In this document: piece after piece, positions 61,883 through 64,000 of the stretch | How the letters are laid out: each line of letters starts with the position of its first letter | How positions within the stretch are numbered: position 1 is the first letter of the stretch | Source: Aulostomus chinensis | Lineage: Eukaryota; Chordata; Actinopteri; Syngnathiformes; Aulostomidae | DNA length: 64,000 nt | Direction: 5' to 3' | Assembly: GCA_037954235.1 (NCBI GenBank) | Contig: JBBMOA010000001.1 | Coordinates: forward strand, 12,229,980-12,293,979 | Position numbers and translations under genes: made by a program | The notes under the pieces: model-generated | What the model was told of the DNA's origin: nothing | Databases searched by the model: none | The model's input: the letters and a program-made list of their open reading frames with translations, nothing else

Positions 61883-64000
61883 CTACGAACCTCAATATGA
61901 TGCTCCAGTAATGTAGTGAGAGTTGCTACTAATCTAAGAAATGATGCTCCAGTGATGTAATAAGAATTGCTACAAACCTAAGAAATGATGCAACAGTGAT
62001 TTAGTGAGAGTTGCTTAAAACCTCAAAATGATGCTACAGTGATGTGGTGAGAGTTGCTATGAACCTCAAAATGATGCTACAGTGATGTGGTGAGAGTTGC
62101 GAAAAACCTCAAAATGATGCTACAGTATTGTAGTGAGAGTTGCTACGAACCTCAAAATGATGCTACAATAATGTAGTGAGAGTTGCTACGAACCTCAAAA
62201 TCATGCTCCAGTGATGCAGTAAGAGTTGCTTAAAACCTTAAAATGATGCTGACAGTCATTTAGTGAGAGTTGCTACTGTCCTCCAAATGATGCTACAGTG
62301 ATGTAGTGAGAGTTGCTACTATCCTCCAAATGATGCTACAGTGATGTAGTGAGAGTTGCTACTATCCTCAAAATGATGCTACAGTTATGTAGTGAGAGTT
62401 GCTTAAAATCTATAAATGATGCTACAGTGATGTGGTGAGAGTTGCTAAAAATCTCAAAATGATGCTTCAGTGATGTAGTGAGAGTTGCTACTTATCTCAA
62501 AATAATGCTACAGTGATGTAGTGAGAGTTGCTAAAACCCTAAAAATGATACTGACAGTAGTGTAGTGACAGTTTCTGCTTAACTCAAAATAAAGCTACAG
62601 TAATGTAGTGAGAGTTGCTACGAACCTCAAAATGATGCCAAAGTGATAGAATGAGACTTGCTACTAACCTAAGAAATTATGCCACAGTGATGTGGTGAGA
62701 GTTGCAACTAATCTCAAAATGATGCCAAAGTGATGTCATGAGAGCTGCTACGAACCTCAAAATGATGCTAAAGTCATTTAGTGAGAGTTGCTAAAAACCT
62801 AAAAATGATACTGACAGTAATGTAGTGTGAGTTTCTGTTAACTCAAAATAATGCTAATGTGATGAAGTGAGAGTTGCTACCAACCTCAAAATGATGCTGA
62901 TGGTGATGTAGTGAGAGTTGCTAAAAATCTCAAAATGATGCTATCAGTAATGTTGTGACAGTTGCTAAAAACCTCAAACTGATGCTACAGTGATGTAGTG
63001 AGAGTTGCTACAAACCTCAAAATGATGCTACAGTAATGTAGTGAGAGTTGCTACTAATCTCAAAATGATGCTGACACTCATGTAGTGGGAGTTTCAAAAA
63101 TCCTCAAAATGATGCTACAGTGATGTAATGAGAGTTGCTACTAATCTCAAAATGATGCTGACAGTGATGTGGTGAGAGTTGCTAAAAACCTCAAAATGAT
63201 GATTACAGTAATGTATTGAGAGTTGCAACTCACCTAAAAATGATGTTGGAGTGATGTAGTGAGAGTTGCTAAAAACCTAAGAAATGATGCAACAGTAATG
63301 TCGTGAGAGTTGCTACGATGCTCAAATGATGCTACAGTGATGTAAAAAGAATTGCCACTAACCAAACAAATGATGCTACAGTGATGTAGTGAGAGTTGCG
63401 AAAAACCTCAAAATGATGCCACAATAATGTAGTGAGAGTTGCGACTAACCTCAAAATGATGCTGATAGTGATGTCATGAGAGTTGCTACGAACCTCAAAA
63501 TGATGCTGAAGTAATGTAATGAGAGTTGCTACTAACCTAAGAAAGGATGCTACAGTGATGTGGTGAGAGTTGCTACTAAACTCAAAATAAGGCTACAGTG
63601 ATGTCATGAGAGTTTCAACTATTCTCAAAATGATTCTTCAGTGATGTAGTGAGAGTTGCTACTAACCTCAAAATGATGTCACACTGATGTGGTGAGAGTT
63701 CTACGAACCTCAAAATGATGCTCAAGTGATGTAATGACAGTTGCTACTAATTTAAAAATGATGCTAAAGTGATGTAATGAGAGTTGCTACGAACCTAAGA
63801 AATGATGCAACAGTGATGTAGTGAGAGTTACTAGGATGCTCAAAATGATACTGACAGTAATGTAGTGAGAGTTGCTTAAAACCTAAAAATTGACGCTGAA
63901 GTCATGGAGTGAGAGTTGCGACGAACCTCAAAATGATGCAGTGATGAAGTAAGAGTTGACACTATCCTCAAATTGATGCTTACAGTAATGTAGTGAGAGT
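61883..64000 (+). repeat. 43-bp satellite array, generic-monomer zone (plus orientation)
   Basis: Continues past the window edge. Nearly all monomers are of one loose type, ATGCTACAGTGATGTAGTGA then GAGTTGCTACTAACCTCAAA, with many point differences and few TTCGAA or TGTCGGAAG variants. The same type makes up the outermost kilobase of the inverted block (28597-29520). The absence of subtype cycling suggests the ancestral or unhomogenised form of the family. Confidence 0.95.

Noticed and set aside
1..64000. CENP-B box in the satellite as evidence of centromere function
   Set aside because: No TTCG....A..CGGG-type motif occurs in the monomers. TTCGAA is present but lacks the rest, so centromeric role is not supported from sequence.

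Overview
This is eukaryotic genomic DNA, most likely from a ray-finned (teleost) fish. Evidence: vertebrate-type U1 and U2 snRNA genes; vertebrate-type tRNA-Glu, tRNA-Ser and tRNA-Ala sequences; laminin alpha-5-like exons; a CR1/L2/Rex1-type LINE with a hexamer 3' tail; a BED-finger hAT transposase relic; a solo LTR; and long TG/CA microsatellites. There are no prokaryotic operons. Most short open reading frames are by-products of the satellite and are not genes.

About 48 of the 64 kb is one AT-rich tandem satellite with a monomer of about 43 bp (mean near 43.3 bp). It occurs in three blocks whose orientation alternates: plus at 1-22795 (split by a LINE at 15029-16791), minus at 28597-47175, and plus at 55759-64000 (split by a snRNA insert at 57367-59455 and a solo LTR at 61441-61882). 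Monomers fall into recognisable subtypes. One common order of five subtypes sums to about 216 bp, and larger segmental duplications (434, 1299, 1387 and 2685 bp offsets) lie on top.

The first spacer (22796-28596) separates two arrays that face each other. It holds six exon-like remnants of laminin alpha-5 on the minus strand. They are in the correct gene order with matching splice sites, but carry a nonsense codon, three single-base losses and a lost cysteine. A 65-bp minisatellite (11 copies) has amplified one of that gene's intron/exon acceptor junctions. An unrelated 43-bp minisatellite follows, then a decayed BED/hAT transposase gene on the plus strand.

The second spacer (47176-55758) holds a LINE ORF1-like scrap, dispersed repeats, microsatellites, an apparently intact tRNA-Glu(CTC), two tRNA-Ser(AGA)-like copies inside a diverged duplicated segment, a degenerate tRNA-Ala, and two weak candidate exons.

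The third plus-strand block contains a 2.1-kb insert made of a U1-U2 snRNA repeat unit (period 1589 bp) and the start of a second unit. It is flanked by a 7-bp direct repeat of satellite sequence. The window reads as pericentromeric or other heterochromatic DNA that has collected insertions. No new protein-coding system is visible; the notable biology is structural.
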